A stretch of DNA of 25,252 nucleotides, from positions 1-25,252 of the forward strand of contig CADBUS010000031.1 of the NCBI GenBank assembly GCA_902797895.1. Reading direction: 5' to 3'. Position 1 is the stretch's first letter, and every line of letters begins with the position of its first letter. The notes below the pieces were generated by a model. The model ran no database searches. It was not told the DNA's origin and saw nothing but the letters and a program-made list of their open reading frames with translations. Source of the DNA: an uncultured Bacteroidia bacterium. GTDB taxonomy: Bacteria > Bacteroidota > Bacteroidia > Bacteroidales > UBA932. Position numbers and translations under genes: made by a program. This document shows positions 6,839 through 14,320 of the stretch, one piece after another.

Positions 6839-6871
6839 AAAAAAAGCTCCCGAATTTTGGGAGCTTTTTTT
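6839..6871. terminator. Shared bidirectional terminator (tRNA-His / MBL hydrolase)
   Basis: A hairpin GCTCCC/GGGAGC (6846-6851, 6859-6864) with seven A before and seven T after. It begins right after tRNA-His on plus and three nucleotides after the hydrolase stop (6875) on minus, so it serves both convergent genes. Confidence 0.92.
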
Positions 6872-6874
6872 GTA

Positions 6875-7741
6875 TTAAAAGACCTGTTTACCATCTACAT
6901 AGAGGCAGATACCGGTATCTAAGTTCTTGCGCAGAGCCGCCGCATCCATCTCAAAGTAGTGGATTGGGAAGAGGTTCTTAGGCTTTATCAGATTGGCCGC
7001 CTTTACAAACTCCTCATCACTCATAGTGTATGGAAGATTCTTTGGCAAAAATGCCACATCTATCTCATCCTGAATCTTTTTTGCCCAATCAGATTTGCGA
7101 ATGGCGGTAGGCGAAAGCTCCTCCATCTCCGGAATAAACTCGGTATCTCCGGCAAAATAGAACTCAAATCCCTGCATAGCAAGTATATAACCATTCCCCT
7201 GCCCTTTTATATGGAATGGATGGCCATTCTCTCTCTTGCGCACAATGTTATAGGCCGGAACAGCTGTTATTGTTATACCGATAGATGAAAAACTCTCTCC
7301 ATTATCCAATGCTATTACCTTACAGTGGCGCAACTTAGGGATAGCAAGCATATTTACAAGATTGGTAGAGGGATCTACATTGAGTGGATTGTTATCTAAA
7401 TCTAATTTTGGCCACTCTTTACCATCAGGGTCTTTGTAACCACCTCTTTTCATCGCAATTAAATCATACTCCAAACAGGTCTTAACTGCAGGGCTCACAA
7501 CAAAGGTTGTGTTTGGCATTGCAATCTCCTCTATTGCCTTAGTATCGTAATGGTCTGTATGTGCGTGAGTTAGCAGAATAAAATCGGCCTTTTTGCAACC
7601 TGTGTAATCAAAAAAATCGCTGCACGGATCTACATACAGATGCATTCCCTCCCACTCCAGATGCAGTGAGCCGTGAGCCAGATGCTCAATGTTTACCAAT
7701 CCCATAGGAGTGTAAAAAGAGGTGTACTTGCTTGTCTTCAT
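6875..7741 (-). CDS. Metallo-beta-lactamase-fold hydrolase
   Basis: A 288-residue cytoplasmic protein without a signal peptide. The metal site is complete: THAHTDH (H59, H61, D63, H64), FAGDTE with D199, and FPIHYFE with H261. This is the UlaG/UPF0173-like branch of the metallo-beta-lactamase fold, whose members hydrolyse phosphodiester, lactone or other ester bonds with two metal ions. The exact substrate cannot be told; antibiotic resistance should not be inferred. The start is the ATG at 7741, preceded by an A-rich stretch without Shine-Dalgarno; an internal Met13 gives a shorter alternative that still contains the fold. It is a monocistronic unit with a promoter at 7780-7811 and the terminator at 6839-6871. 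Confidence 0.88.
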   Translation of the reverse strand: MKTSKYTSFYTPMGLVNIEHLAHGSLHLEWEGMHLYVDPCSDFFDYTGCKKADFILLTHAHTDHYDTKAIEEIAMPNTTFVVSPAVKTCLEYDLIAMKRGGYKDPDGKEWPKLDLDNNPLNVDPSTNLVNMLAIPKLRHCKVIALDNGESFSSIGITITAVPAYNIVRKRENGHPFHIKGQGNGYILAMQGFEFYFAGDTEFIPEMEELSPTAIRKSDWAKKIQDEIDVAFLPKNLPYTMSDEEFVKAANLIKPKNLFPIHYFEMDAAALRKNLDTGICLYVDGKQVF

Positions 7742-7779
7742 ATCAATCTGTTTTTAAGTTTTTACCACAATTGCAACTA

Positions 7780-7811
7780 TAAAGATAGTAAAAAAAATGA
7801 GGGGAGCCAAA
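7780..7811 (-). promoter_or_regulatory. Promoter of the MBL hydrolase
   Basis: On minus: TTTG (7808-7811), 20 nt, TATCTTTA (7780-7787). The -7 element deviates from consensus at the last base. The -33 box lies inside the terminator hairpin of the gene upstream. Confidence 0.55.
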
Positions 7812-7836
7812 ATAGTTTTGCTCACCCTCATTTTCT
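7790..7836 (-). terminator. Terminator after the 7872-8618 lipoprotein
   Basis: On minus, a long imperfect stem TGAGGG-GAGC-AAAAC / TTTTG-GCTC-CCCTCA with a TA loop is followed by a run of T (7790-7797). It lies about 35 nt after the stop. Confidence 0.8.
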
Positions 7837-7871
7837 CTTTTGAACAAATGTCTTTACATCAATAGGTTTTG

Positions 7872-8618
7872 TTACAATTCTATGTTAAAGAGCATAAAGG
7901 TTATTACGTGTGGCGGACCCTCGTAACCCCTCATCATCTTGCTTGTTACAGCCGCAGCTCTATCTTCAAACGGGCTCATAATCACACCGCATAAAGTTTC
8001 GTTAAGCACGCCGGAATACTCTTCATAAACATTACGGAAGATAACCTTCTCTCCCTTTGGAGATTTGAGAGCATAGCTAACATTATTGATTGCGCCAATA
8101 TAGTAGTTATCGCTCTCCGGATCATTCTCCACAACAGTCTCCTCTATCAAGTAATCATTACCCTTAAATGTGAATTCAGATGGAATTATCTTAAAGCTCT
8201 TCTGCTGCTCTATACCATACTCTTTGAGTTTTTGAGTAAAGAGCTCCTTGTGCTGCTCCCACATCTGTGGTACGCTACCGCTCTCTTCCAAATCATCATT
8301 TTCTGGCTTCCACTCCCAAACAATCTGATTTGTAGTCATATCCATAATAGCTATCTCAAAGAAATAGAGCCCGGCGGCCTCATCTGCCGGCTCGGTGATA
8401 TAGGCAAATTTGCCGTCTTTGCTCCATCCAATAGGGAAGAATTTGTCAAAAAGGTAATCTGGGGAATCGAGTGTATATTTTACCTCCGATGGGGTAAAAT
8501 AGTTCTCAGAAAGCTCCGCCTGCTGAAGCGGCTCTTTTTCCTCTTTGTTATTTTTGCAAGAGGCTAATCCCAAAACCAATACAATGACGGCAAAACCAAT
8601 TTTAAAAAATGTTTTCAT
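7872..8618 (-). CDS. Lipoprotein, possibly DUF2259-like
   Basis: A 248-residue protein with a lipoprotein signal and lipobox ending in Cys21 (GLASC). KNNKEEKE follows the cysteine; a lysine plus acidic residues just after it resembles the Bacteroidota signal for export to the cell surface. The mature part has a WSKDGKFAYITE segment like a beta-propeller blade, a helix-rich middle (WEQHKELFTQKLKEYG), and a C-terminal segment MRGYEGPPHVITFML. The last recalls the GFEGP-type ending of DUF2259 secreted proteins, which is suggestive only. The function is unknown. Start: ATG after an A-rich stretch (TTAAAAAAAAGAGA). It is monocistronic, between the ribosomal operon terminator and its own terminator; I could not find a convincing promoter. 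Confidence 0.85.
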   Translation of the reverse strand: MKTFFKIGFAVIVLVLGLASCKNNKEEKEPLQQAELSENYFTPSEVKYTLDSPDYLFDKFFPIGWSKDGKFAYITEPADEAAGLYFFEIAIMDMTTNQIVWEWKPENDDLEESGSVPQMWEQHKELFTQKLKEYGIEQQKSFKIIPSEFTFKGNDYLIEETVVENDPESDNYYIGAINNVSYALKSPKGEKVIFRNVYEEYSGVLNETLCGVIMSPFEDRAAAVTSKMMRGYEGPPHVITFMLFNIEL

Positions 8619-8740
8619 TCTCTTTTTTTTAACAGTTTATACTACTCATAGTTTAATATGTGCGCAATTTAGCCAAAATCTGCCCAAAAAGAATAAAATT
8701 TGCCATAGCCGGGTAACAATCTTCATTTTTTCTTAACAAG

Positions 8741-8769
8741 ATTCTTCGCTGCACTCAGTGTGACAGAAT
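8741..8769. repeat. Possible short interspersed intergenic element
   Basis: ATTCT and AGAAT at the ends enclose a TTCGCTGCACTCAG core. Similar TTCGCTGC-CTCAG sequences recur between genes in many bacterial genomes, from memory. Only one copy is in this window, so repeat status is not shown here. Confidence 0.35.
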
Positions 8770-8782
8770 AACTAAAAGTACT

Positions 8783-8823
8783 AAAAAAAAAGAGCGCGCC
8801 AAAAGTGGTGCGCTCTTTTTTTT
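8783..8823 (-). terminator. Terminator of the rplP-rplQ operon
   Basis: An A-run, then GAGCGCGCC/GGTGCGCTC with loop AAAAGT, then eight T. The G-C-rich stem sits 20 nt after the rplQ stop and ends the 22-gene operon. It is symmetrical enough to act on both strands. Confidence 0.92.
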
Positions 8824-8842
8824 GAATTTGTAACAACTTGTG

Positions 8843-9367
8843 TTATTCAGCGGCCTTCTCGTCTCCCTTTGGAGCGGCTTTTTTGGCGCGGCTACGGCGT
8901 GTTGCCGGCTTCTTCTCGCCCTTTGCAGCTGCTGCCTTTGGAGCCTTGGCTGCGCTCTTTTTGGTAGCCTTAGCCTCTGCTGCAGGTGCTGCTGCATTAG
9001 TTACCTCTACGCTGAAATCTACAAGCTCCATATAGGCCATATCGGCAGCATCGCCGGCTCTAAAGCCTGTCTTAAGGATGCGTGTATATCCGCCCGGGCG
9101 TTCTGCAATCTTTGGAGCTATTACTCTAAAGAGCTCTGTAATTGCCTCTTTTTGCTTCAGATAGCTGAATACAACACGGCGGTTGGCTGTTGTATCGTTC
9201 TTACTCTTGGTAATTAGCGGCTCAACATAACCCCTTAGTGCTTTGGCCTTTGCAAGGGTGGTCTGAATATGCTTGTGCATAATCAGAGATACCGCCATAT
9301 TTGCAAGCATAGCCTTGCGGTGCCCGCTCTTACGCCCAAGATGATTTACTTTCTTATTGTGTCTCAT
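8843..9367 (-). CDS. rplQ: 50S ribosomal protein L17, with Ala/Lys-rich C-terminal extension
   Basis: Residues 1 to about 123 are a standard L17, with MRHNKKVNHLGRKSGHRKAM at the start and the RPGGYTRILKTGFRAGDAADMA motif at 90-111. L17 binds 23S rRNA near the peptide exit tunnel. Residues 124-174 form a low-complexity tail of Ala, Lys, Glu and Pro, absent from short L17 proteins such as that of E. coli (about 127 residues). Longer L17 proteins with such tails are known in Bacteroidota. This is the last gene of the operon, with only 3 nt between the rpoA stop and its start, so it is probably translationally coupled. Confidence 0.97.
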   Translation of the reverse strand: MRHNKKVNHLGRKSGHRKAMLANMAVSLIMHKHIQTTLAKAKALRGYVEPLITKSKNDTTANRRVVFSYLKQKEAITELFRVIAPKIAERPGGYTRILKTGFRAGDAADMAYMELVDFSVEVTNAAAPAAEAKATKKSAAKAPKAAAAKGEKKPATRRSRAKKAAPKGDEKAAE

Positions 9368-9370
9368 AAT

Positions 9371-10363
9371 TTACTTTTTATCGAGTTTATACTTGGAAAT
9401 ATCCATTCCAAAGCTCAGACCGTGTCTTTCTACAAGGTTCTCTATCTCTGTCATAGATTTCTTTCCGAAATTTCTGAACTTCATCATCTCGCTCTTGTGA
9501 TGAGAAACAAGATCTGCAAATGTCTCTATGTCAGCAGCTTTTAAGCAATTTATCGCTCTTACGGACAAATCTTGGTCTGTAAGTTTTGTGTTCAGAAGCT
9601 GCCTCATTCTTATATCGTCTTCGTTGAGACTCTCCTCCTCCTTTACAGAAGGGTCGTCTATCTCAATCTTATCCTCTGAGAACAACATAAAGTGATATAT
9701 CAGAATCTTGGCTGCCTCCAAAAGAGCACTCTTTGGATTGATTGAGCCATCTGTGGTAATCTCCATAGTAAGGCTCTCATAATCTGTCTTTTGTGCAATA
9801 CGGCAAGGTGCTACGGCATACTTCACATTTATTATTGGAGTGAAGATGGAATCTATAGGAATGGTTCCTATAGGGGCATTCTCGTTCTTGTTCTCCTCTG
9901 CCGGAACCCAACCTCTACCCTTACCTATGGTAAGAGTTATGGTGAGCTTTACACTCTCCTCCATTGAGCAGATGTGAAGCTCTGGATTGAGCACCTTGAA
10001 TGCTGTCAGATTCTTGGATATATCGCTGGCGGTAAACTCGTTCTTGCCACTTATGGTAAAGGTGATAGCCTCTCCCTCCTCGCTCTCTATCATTCTCTTG
10101 AATCTTACCTTCTTGAGATTGAGAACAATATCCACAACTCCCTCTATCACACCGGAAATGGTGTCAAACTCGTGGTCAACTCCCTCTATCTTCATAGAGG
10201 TAATTGCAAAACCCTCCAAAGATGAGAGAAGCACTCTTCTCAACGCGTTACCTATGGTAATTCCATATCTTGGCTCAAGTGGCCTAAATTCAAATTTTCC
10301 AAAGGTATCGTTGGATTCGAGCACCAACAACTTGTCGGGTTTCTGGAATGCTAATATCGCCAT
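9371..10363 (-). CDS. rpoA: DNA-directed RNA polymerase subunit alpha
   Basis: 330 residues, the usual length. The N-terminal domain, which dimerises and holds beta and beta-prime, has the FRPLEPRYGITIGNALRRVLLSS block at 27-49 (core arginines and the LRRVLLSS helix). An acidic linker (PSVKEEESLNEDD) leads to the C-terminal domain with the helix-hairpin-helix segment MMKFRNFGKKSMTEIE that contacts DNA and activators. The start is A/T-rich (TAATAATAAAATAAAT before ATG) with no Shine-Dalgarno, a typical Bacteroidota start. It sits 21 nt after rpsD and 3 nt before rplQ. Confidence 0.98.
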   Translation of the reverse strand: MAILAFQKPDKLLVLESNDTFGKFEFRPLEPRYGITIGNALRRVLLSSLEGFAITSMKIEGVDHEFDTISGVIEGVVDIVLNLKKVRFKRMIESEEGEAITFTISGKNEFTASDISKNLTAFKVLNPELHICSMEESVKLTITLTIGKGRGWVPAEENKNENAPIGTIPIDSIFTPIINVKYAVAPCRIAQKTDYESLTMEITTDGSINPKSALLEAAKILIYHFMLFSEDKIEIDDPSVKEEESLNEDDIRMRQLLNTKLTDQDLSVRAINCLKAADIETFADLVSHHKSEMMKFRNFGKKSMTEIENLVERHGLSFGMDISKYKLDKK

Positions 10364-10384
10364 ATTTATTTTATTATTAGGTTA

Positions 10385-11005
10385 TTACTTAGAGTACAAC
10401 TCAACTATCAACTGCTCGTTGATATTCTCAGGAATCTCAGTTCTGTCTGGCAAATTTATGAATTTACCCTCTAATTTCTCACCATTCCACTCTAACCAAG
10501 AGTAGCGGGCTGCAGAAGCGCTCAAAGAGTTCTGAATAACCTCAAGGCTCTTTGACCTCTCTCTTACTCCTACTATATCGCCCGGCTTAACGTGAGCAGA
10601 AGGAATACCCATAACCTCACCGTTGAGAACTATATGGCGATGGGTAACAAGCTGTCTTGCAGCTGCTCTGGTTGGAGCAATACCCAATCTGTAAACTATG
10701 TTATCCAATCTCGATTCAAGGAGCATAATGAGGTTAACACCCTTTATACCCTTCATCTTAGATGCCTTGGTATAGAGGTTACGGAACTGTCTCTCAAGCA
10801 CTCCGTAAGTATATTTTACCTTCTCTTTCTCCTTCAACTGAGTGCCGTACTCAGAGACCTTCTTTCTCTTTTTGGCTGCACCGTGCTGGCCCGGAGGATA
10901 GTTCTTATTCTCCCTTGTCCTCTTCTCGTATGTCTTGTCCGGTCCGTAAATCGGCTCACCGAACTTGCGGGCTATCTTAGTTTTTGGTCCTGTATATCTT
11001 GCCAT
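10385..11005 (-). CDS. rpsD: 30S ribosomal protein S4
   Basis: 206 residues. It starts MARYTGPKTKIARKFGEPIYG and has the PPGQHGAAKKRKK motif and the S4 RNA-binding domain (RLDNIVYRLGIAPTRAAARQLVTHRHI, about 96-122), followed by VLNGEVMGIPSAHVKPGDIV. S4 nucleates assembly of the 30S body on 16S rRNA, and in E. coli it also represses the alpha operon. Whether that feedback occurs here is unknown. The start has no Shine-Dalgarno. It lies between rpsK and rpoA as expected. Confidence 0.98.
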   Translation of the reverse strand: MARYTGPKTKIARKFGEPIYGPDKTYEKRTRENKNYPPGQHGAAKKRKKVSEYGTQLKEKEKVKYTYGVLERQFRNLYTKASKMKGIKGVNLIMLLESRLDNIVYRLGIAPTRAAARQLVTHRHIVLNGEVMGIPSAHVKPGDIVGVRERSKSLEVIQNSLSASAARYSWLEWNGEKLEGKFINLPDRTEIPENINEQLIVELYSK

Positions 11006-11026
11006 AATTCTTTAACAATTAATTGA

Positions 11027-11416
11027 TTAAACTCTGCGGCGGCCCTTAGGACGGCAACCGTTATGAGGAAGTGGAGTTACATCTATAATCTCAGATACCT
11101 CTATTCCTGCATTGTGAATTGTTCTGATAGCAGACTCTCTTCCTGCACCAGGACCCTTAACGTATGCTTTTACTCTGCGCAAACCGGCATCGTAAGCCAC
11201 CTTTGCACAATCTTCTGCAGCAACTTGGGCTGCGTAAGGAGTGTTCTTCTTAGATCCTCTGAAACCCATCTTACCGGCAGAAGACCAGCTTATAACCTGA
11301 CCTTTGAGGTTGGTCAGAGTTATTATCACATTGTTGAATGTAGAGGAGATATGGGCCTGGCCAACTGCCTCTACCTTAACAACTCTTTTTCTGTTTGATA
11401 CTACTTTTTTTGCCAT
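11027..11416 (-). CDS. rpsK: 30S ribosomal protein S11
   Basis: 129 residues, the standard length. Conserved features are HISSTFNNVIITLTNLKG, the WSSAGKMGFRGSKKNTPYAAQ block, VKGPGAGRESAIR, and the C-terminal ITDVTPLPHNGCRP-type segment (here IDVTPLPHNGCRPKGRRRV). S11 sits in the 30S platform and helps shape the mRNA exit path. It has a short basic N-terminal stretch. It is 12 nt after rpsM. No Shine-Dalgarno is seen. Confidence 0.98.
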   Translation of the reverse strand: MAKKVVSNRKRVVKVEAVGQAHISSTFNNVIITLTNLKGQVISWSSAGKMGFRGSKKNTPYAAQVAAEDCAKVAYDAGLRRVKAYVKGPGAGRESAIRTIHNAGIEVSEIIDVTPLPHNGCRPKGRRRV

Positions 11417-11428
11417 AACTAACTGCCT

Positions 11429-11806
11429 TTATTTGGTTGCTTTCTTCTTGTTGGCAACAGTCTTCTTCTTACCCTTTCTTGTACGGGCATTGTTCTTAGT
11501 ACTTTGCCCTCTAACAGGCAGACCTAGTCTATGACGGATACCTCTGTAACATCCGATATCCATAAGACGCTTGATGTTCAACTGAGTTGCGGTTCTTAGC
11601 TCGCCCTCAATCTTATACTCCTCTGCAATGGTCTTTCTTATTGCAGCAATCTGGTCATCTGTCCAATCTTGTACCTTGATATTGAGGTCTATGCCATTCT
11701 TATCAAGAATCTTTTTGGCAGAAGAGCGACCGATTCCGAAGATGTAGGTTAGTCCTACCTCTCCCCTTTTGTTTTTTGGTAAATCTACACCGGCTATACG
11801 TGCCAT
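11429..11806 (-). CDS. rpsM: 30S ribosomal protein S13
   Basis: 125 residues. It begins MARIAGVDLPKNKRGEVGLTYIFGIG and has the SSAKKILDKNGID helix-two-turn-helix region, then RLMDIGCYRGIRHRLGLPVRGQSTKNNARTRKG near the C-terminus. S13 is in the 30S head, contacts the P-site tRNA through its tail, and forms bridges with the 50S. The basic tail KKKTVANKKKATK extends a little beyond short forms. It sits 35 nt after rpmJ, with an A/T-rich start and no Shine-Dalgarno. Confidence 0.98.
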   Translation of the reverse strand: MARIAGVDLPKNKRGEVGLTYIFGIGRSSAKKILDKNGIDLNIKVQDWTDDQIAAIRKTIAEEYKIEGELRTATQLNIKRLMDIGCYRGIRHRLGLPVRGQSTKNNARTRKGKKKTVANKKKATK

Positions 11807-11841
11807 ATTCTATTGATTACTTTGTTTTATACGTTTAAAGT

Positions 11842-11958
11842 TTAACCTTGGCGCATCTTGAACTTAGGGTTCTTTTTGCAAATGATATAAACCCTCCCCT
11901 TGCGCCTTACAATCTTGCAGTCTTCGCTGCGCTTTTTTACTGAAGCCTTAACTTTCAT
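11842..11958 (-). CDS. rpmJ: 50S ribosomal protein L36
   Basis: A 38-residue gene. It begins MKVKASVKKRSEDCKIV and ends NPKFKMRQG. Classic zinc-binding L36 has a CxxC pair plus Cys and His. Here the first cysteine is Ser11, Cys14 is kept, Cys27 is present (VYIICKKN) and the last histidine is replaced (Lys). The zinc site is therefore incomplete, as in the zinc-free form of L36, though two cysteines remain. L36 binds 23S rRNA in the 50S core. It sits 35 nt after infA and 35 nt before rpsM. Confidence 0.96.
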   Translation of the reverse strand: MKVKASVKKRSEDCKIVRRKGRVYIICKKNPKFKMRQG

Positions 11959-11993
11959 TGTTATCTTTTTTTATAATTATTCAAAGAGTAGAA

Positions 11994-12212
11994 TTATTTG
12001 TATCTAAAGGAGATACGCCCTTTTGTAAGGTCGTACGGACTCATCTCCACCTTAACCCTGTCTCCTGGAAGAATCTTAATGTAGTGCATTCTCATCTTAC
12101 CGGAAATGTGGGCAATAATTACCGGACCGTTCTCAATCTCAACCTTGAACATTGCGTTTGAGAGCGCCTCAAGTATTACACCGTCTCTTTCAATTGCTTC
12201 TTGTTTAGACAT
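11994..12212 (-). CDS. infA: Translation initiation factor IF-1
   Basis: 72 residues, the usual length. It is an OB-fold protein: MSKQEAIERDGVILEAL, then FKVEIENGPVIIAHISGKMRMHYIKILPGDRVKVEMSPYDLTKGRI, which is conserved throughout bacteria. IF-1 fills the ribosomal A site during initiation and helps IF-2 and IF-3. The start is supported by a Shine-Dalgarno AAGGAG six nucleotides upstream, which overlaps the map stop codon. Its place between map and rpmJ is standard. Confidence 0.98.
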   Translation of the reverse strand: MSKQEAIERDGVILEALSNAMFKVEIENGPVIIAHISGKMRMHYIKILPGDRVKVEMSPYDLTKGRISFRYK

Positions 12213-12218
12213 ATCTTT

Positions 12219-12224
12219 CTCCTT
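12219..12224 (-). promoter_or_regulatory. Shine-Dalgarno AAGGAG for infA
   Basis: AAGGAG with a 6-nt spacer to ATG, overlapping the end of map. It is a clear Shine-Dalgarno in a lineage that mostly lacks them. Confidence 0.7.
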
Positions 12225-12985
12225 TAGTTTTTTATGTAATCGAATGTAGTCAATATATCCGCCTTCTCTTTTCCTACTGCTACGGTAAACTCAAAATGAG
12301 CAGATTTTGAACCATCGGCAGTGGCTATCTTCCAGCCGTCGCTACCCTGGTAAACCTCTTTCTTACCGGCATTTATCATTGGCTCTATGCAGAGCACCAT
12401 ACCTACTTTGAGCCTCTTGCCTGTGCCGGCCTTGCCGTAGTTGGGCACCATCGGATCCTCGTGCATATTTCTTCCTATTCCGTGGCCTACAAGCTCTCTC
12501 ACTACGGAGAAGCCGCGGCTCTCGCAATAGCTCTGTATTGCGTGGCCTATATCGCCCACTCTGTTGCCCTCTACCGCCAAGGAGGCGCCGAGCCTGAGGC
12601 TCTCCTCTGTGGTCTGCAGCAGTTTACGGGTTGGCTCATCCAACTCTCCCACCCCAAAGGTGTAGGCAGAATCGCCATAAAAGCCCTTGTAAACGGTGCC
12701 GCAATCTACAGATACTATATCGCCATCCTTTAGGGTATAGGAGCCCGGAATACCGTGAACAACCACATCATTCACAGATATGCAGAGGCTTGCCGGAAAA
12801 CCCTCGTAGCCTAAAAATCCCGGAACTGCTCCATTATCTCTTATGAAGCTCTCCGCCACCTTGTCTAACTGCTTGGTTGTAACGCCGGGGGCAATATGCC
12901 TCCCAACCTCAGCCAAAGTCTTTGAGACAAGCTGTGCATTCTCCCTCAGAATCTCTATCTGCTCCGGTGTTTTCAGCTGGACCAT
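12224..12985 (-). CDS. map: Methionine aminopeptidase, type I
   Basis: 253 residues. The pita-bread fold metal ligands are all visible: D94 (VSVDCG), D105 (YGDSAYTF), H168 (VGHGIGRNMHEDP), E201 (LCIEPM) and E232 (HFEFTVAVG). His77 (VVHGIP) is the conserved substrate-contact histidine. It has no N-terminal extension, so it is the short cytosolic type I enzyme. It removes the starting methionine from new proteins whose second residue is small. It lies 14 nt after secY and 11 nt before infA, the usual place in Bacteroidota. A weak AAGGT site is present upstream. Confidence 0.98.
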   Translation of the reverse strand: MVQLKTPEQIEILRENAQLVSKTLAEVGRHIAPGVTTKQLDKVAESFIRDNGAVPGFLGYEGFPASLCISVNDVVVHGIPGSYTLKDGDIVSVDCGTVYKGFYGDSAYTFGVGELDEPTRKLLQTTEESLRLGASLAVEGNRVGDIGHAIQSYCESRGFSVVRELVGHGIGRNMHEDPMVPNYGKAGTGKRLKVGMVLCIEPMINAGKKEVYQGSDGWKIATADGSKSAHFEFTVAVGKEKADILTTFDYIKN

Positions 12986-12999
12986 TGCTACCTTCTATA

Positions 13000-14313
13000 C
13001 TATCTTCCCTTAATTCTTCCTGTCTTTGTCAAACCGTCATAATGCCTCATAAGAAGGTGGCTCTCAATCTGTTGGAGAGTATCCAACACAACTCCCACAA
13101 TAATGAGCAAGCTGGTTCCGCCGTAGAACTGGGCAAACTGGTTGTTCACTCCAACTATCATTGCTATAGCAGGAAGTATTGCTACTATCGCCAGGAATAT
13201 AGAGCCGGGCAGCGTAATGCGCGAGGTAATGGTATCTATATACTCGGCTGTGGCCTTGCCAGGTTTTACACCCGGTATAAAACCACCGTTGAGCTTCATC
13301 TCCTCAGCCATCTGTGTAGGATTGACTATCACAGTGGTGTAGAAGTAGGTAAATACTATTACAAGGAAAGCAAACACTGCATTATACCAAAAGCCCTTCA
13401 TATTTGAGAAGGTTGCTGCAAAGCCACTGGCTGCATCAAACCTTGCAAACATCAAAGGAAGCATCATAAGTGCCTGAGCAAATATGATTGGCATCACATT
13501 GGCTGCGTTTATCTTCAAAGGAATGTATTGTCTTACACCGCCATACTGCTTGTTACCCACAATTCTCTTGGCATACTGAACAGGAATTTTTCTTGTTCCC
13601 TGTACAAGTGCAATAGTGAGGGCGAAAATCACAAACAACAGTATAATCTCAACTATCAGCATAAGGAATCCACCCATTCCGTTGCTTCTTGCACCCCACT
13701 CGGCAATAAAGGCGTGTGGCAAGCGAGCCACAATACCCACCATAATTATAAGTGAGATACCATTACCAACTCCGTTCTCTGTTATTCTCTCTCCGAGCCA
13801 CATTATAAACATAGTTCCTCCAATCAGAATTATTGTTGCAAATATGTTGAAAGAGAAGCCTTTAAGAAGGAACGCCTCTGCTGGAAGCTGCGCGTGCAGG
13901 TTGGTAAGGTAGGCCGGGCCCTGCAGAGCAAGAATAGCTATGGTAAGATAGCGGGTCCACATATTCATCTTCTTTCTTCCGCTCTCTCCCTCTTTCTGGA
14001 GCTTTTGGAAGTATGGAACCATTATACCAAGAAGTTGAAGAACGATAGATGCCGAGATGTAAGGCATTACACCCAAGGCAAATATGGAGGCATTTCCAAA
14101 GGCACCGCCGGAGAACATATTAAGCAGGGCCATAAGACCTTCTGAGGTCTGTGATGCAAGATCTGAATCTGCAATCAGATTTGGATCTATACCCGGCATA
14201 ACAACAAAACTACCAAGGCGGTACACCACAAGAATGAGGAAGGTGTAGATAATTCTCTTCCTAAGATCCTCTATCTTGAAAATGTTCCTTATGGTTTCTA
14301 TTAGTTTCTTCAT
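13000..14313 (-). CDS. secY: Protein translocase subunit SecY
   Basis: 437 residues with ten predicted membrane helices. Recognisable parts are the N-terminal DLRKRIIYTFLILVVYRLGSF, the ITENGVGNGISLIIMVGI block after helix 4 (the GNGIS plug-side motif), the basic QGTRKIPVQYAKRIVGN loop in the cytosolic C4 region, and QQIESHLLMRHYDG in the last loop before the C-terminal TGRIKGR tail. SecY is the protein-conducting channel in the inner membrane, working with SecE, SecG and SecA. It sits 7 nt after rplO; its expression is tied to the ribosomal proteins. No Shine-Dalgarno. Confidence 0.98.
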   Translation of the reverse strand: MKKLIETIRNIFKIEDLRKRIIYTFLILVVYRLGSFVVMPGIDPNLIADSDLASQTSEGLMALLNMFSGGAFGNASIFALGVMPYISASIVLQLLGIMVPYFQKLQKEGESGRKKMNMWTRYLTIAILALQGPAYLTNLHAQLPAEAFLLKGFSFNIFATIILIGGTMFIMWLGERITENGVGNGISLIIMVGIVARLPHAFIAEWGARSNGMGGFLMLIVEIILLFVIFALTIALVQGTRKIPVQYAKRIVGNKQYGGVRQYIPLKINAANVMPIIFAQALMMLPLMFARFDAASGFAATFSNMKGFWYNAVFAFLVIVFTYFYTTVIVNPTQMAEEMKLNGGFIPGVKPGKATAEYIDTITSRITLPGSIFLAIVAILPAIAMIVGVNNQFAQFYGGTSLLIIVGVVLDTLQQIESHLLMRHYDGLTKTGRIKGR

Positions 14314-14320
14314 CTGCTAT

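Noticed and set aside
6875..7741. Beta-lactamase or antibiotic resistance gene
   Set aside because: The fold motif HxHxDH is shared by many hydrolases; there is no signal peptide and the pattern fits the UlaG/UPF0173-like branch.
9987..10505. Plus-strand open frame of 172 codons, opposite rpoA and rpsD
   Set aside because: It is antisense to two essential genes and crosses their junction; it is a shadow of their codon bias.
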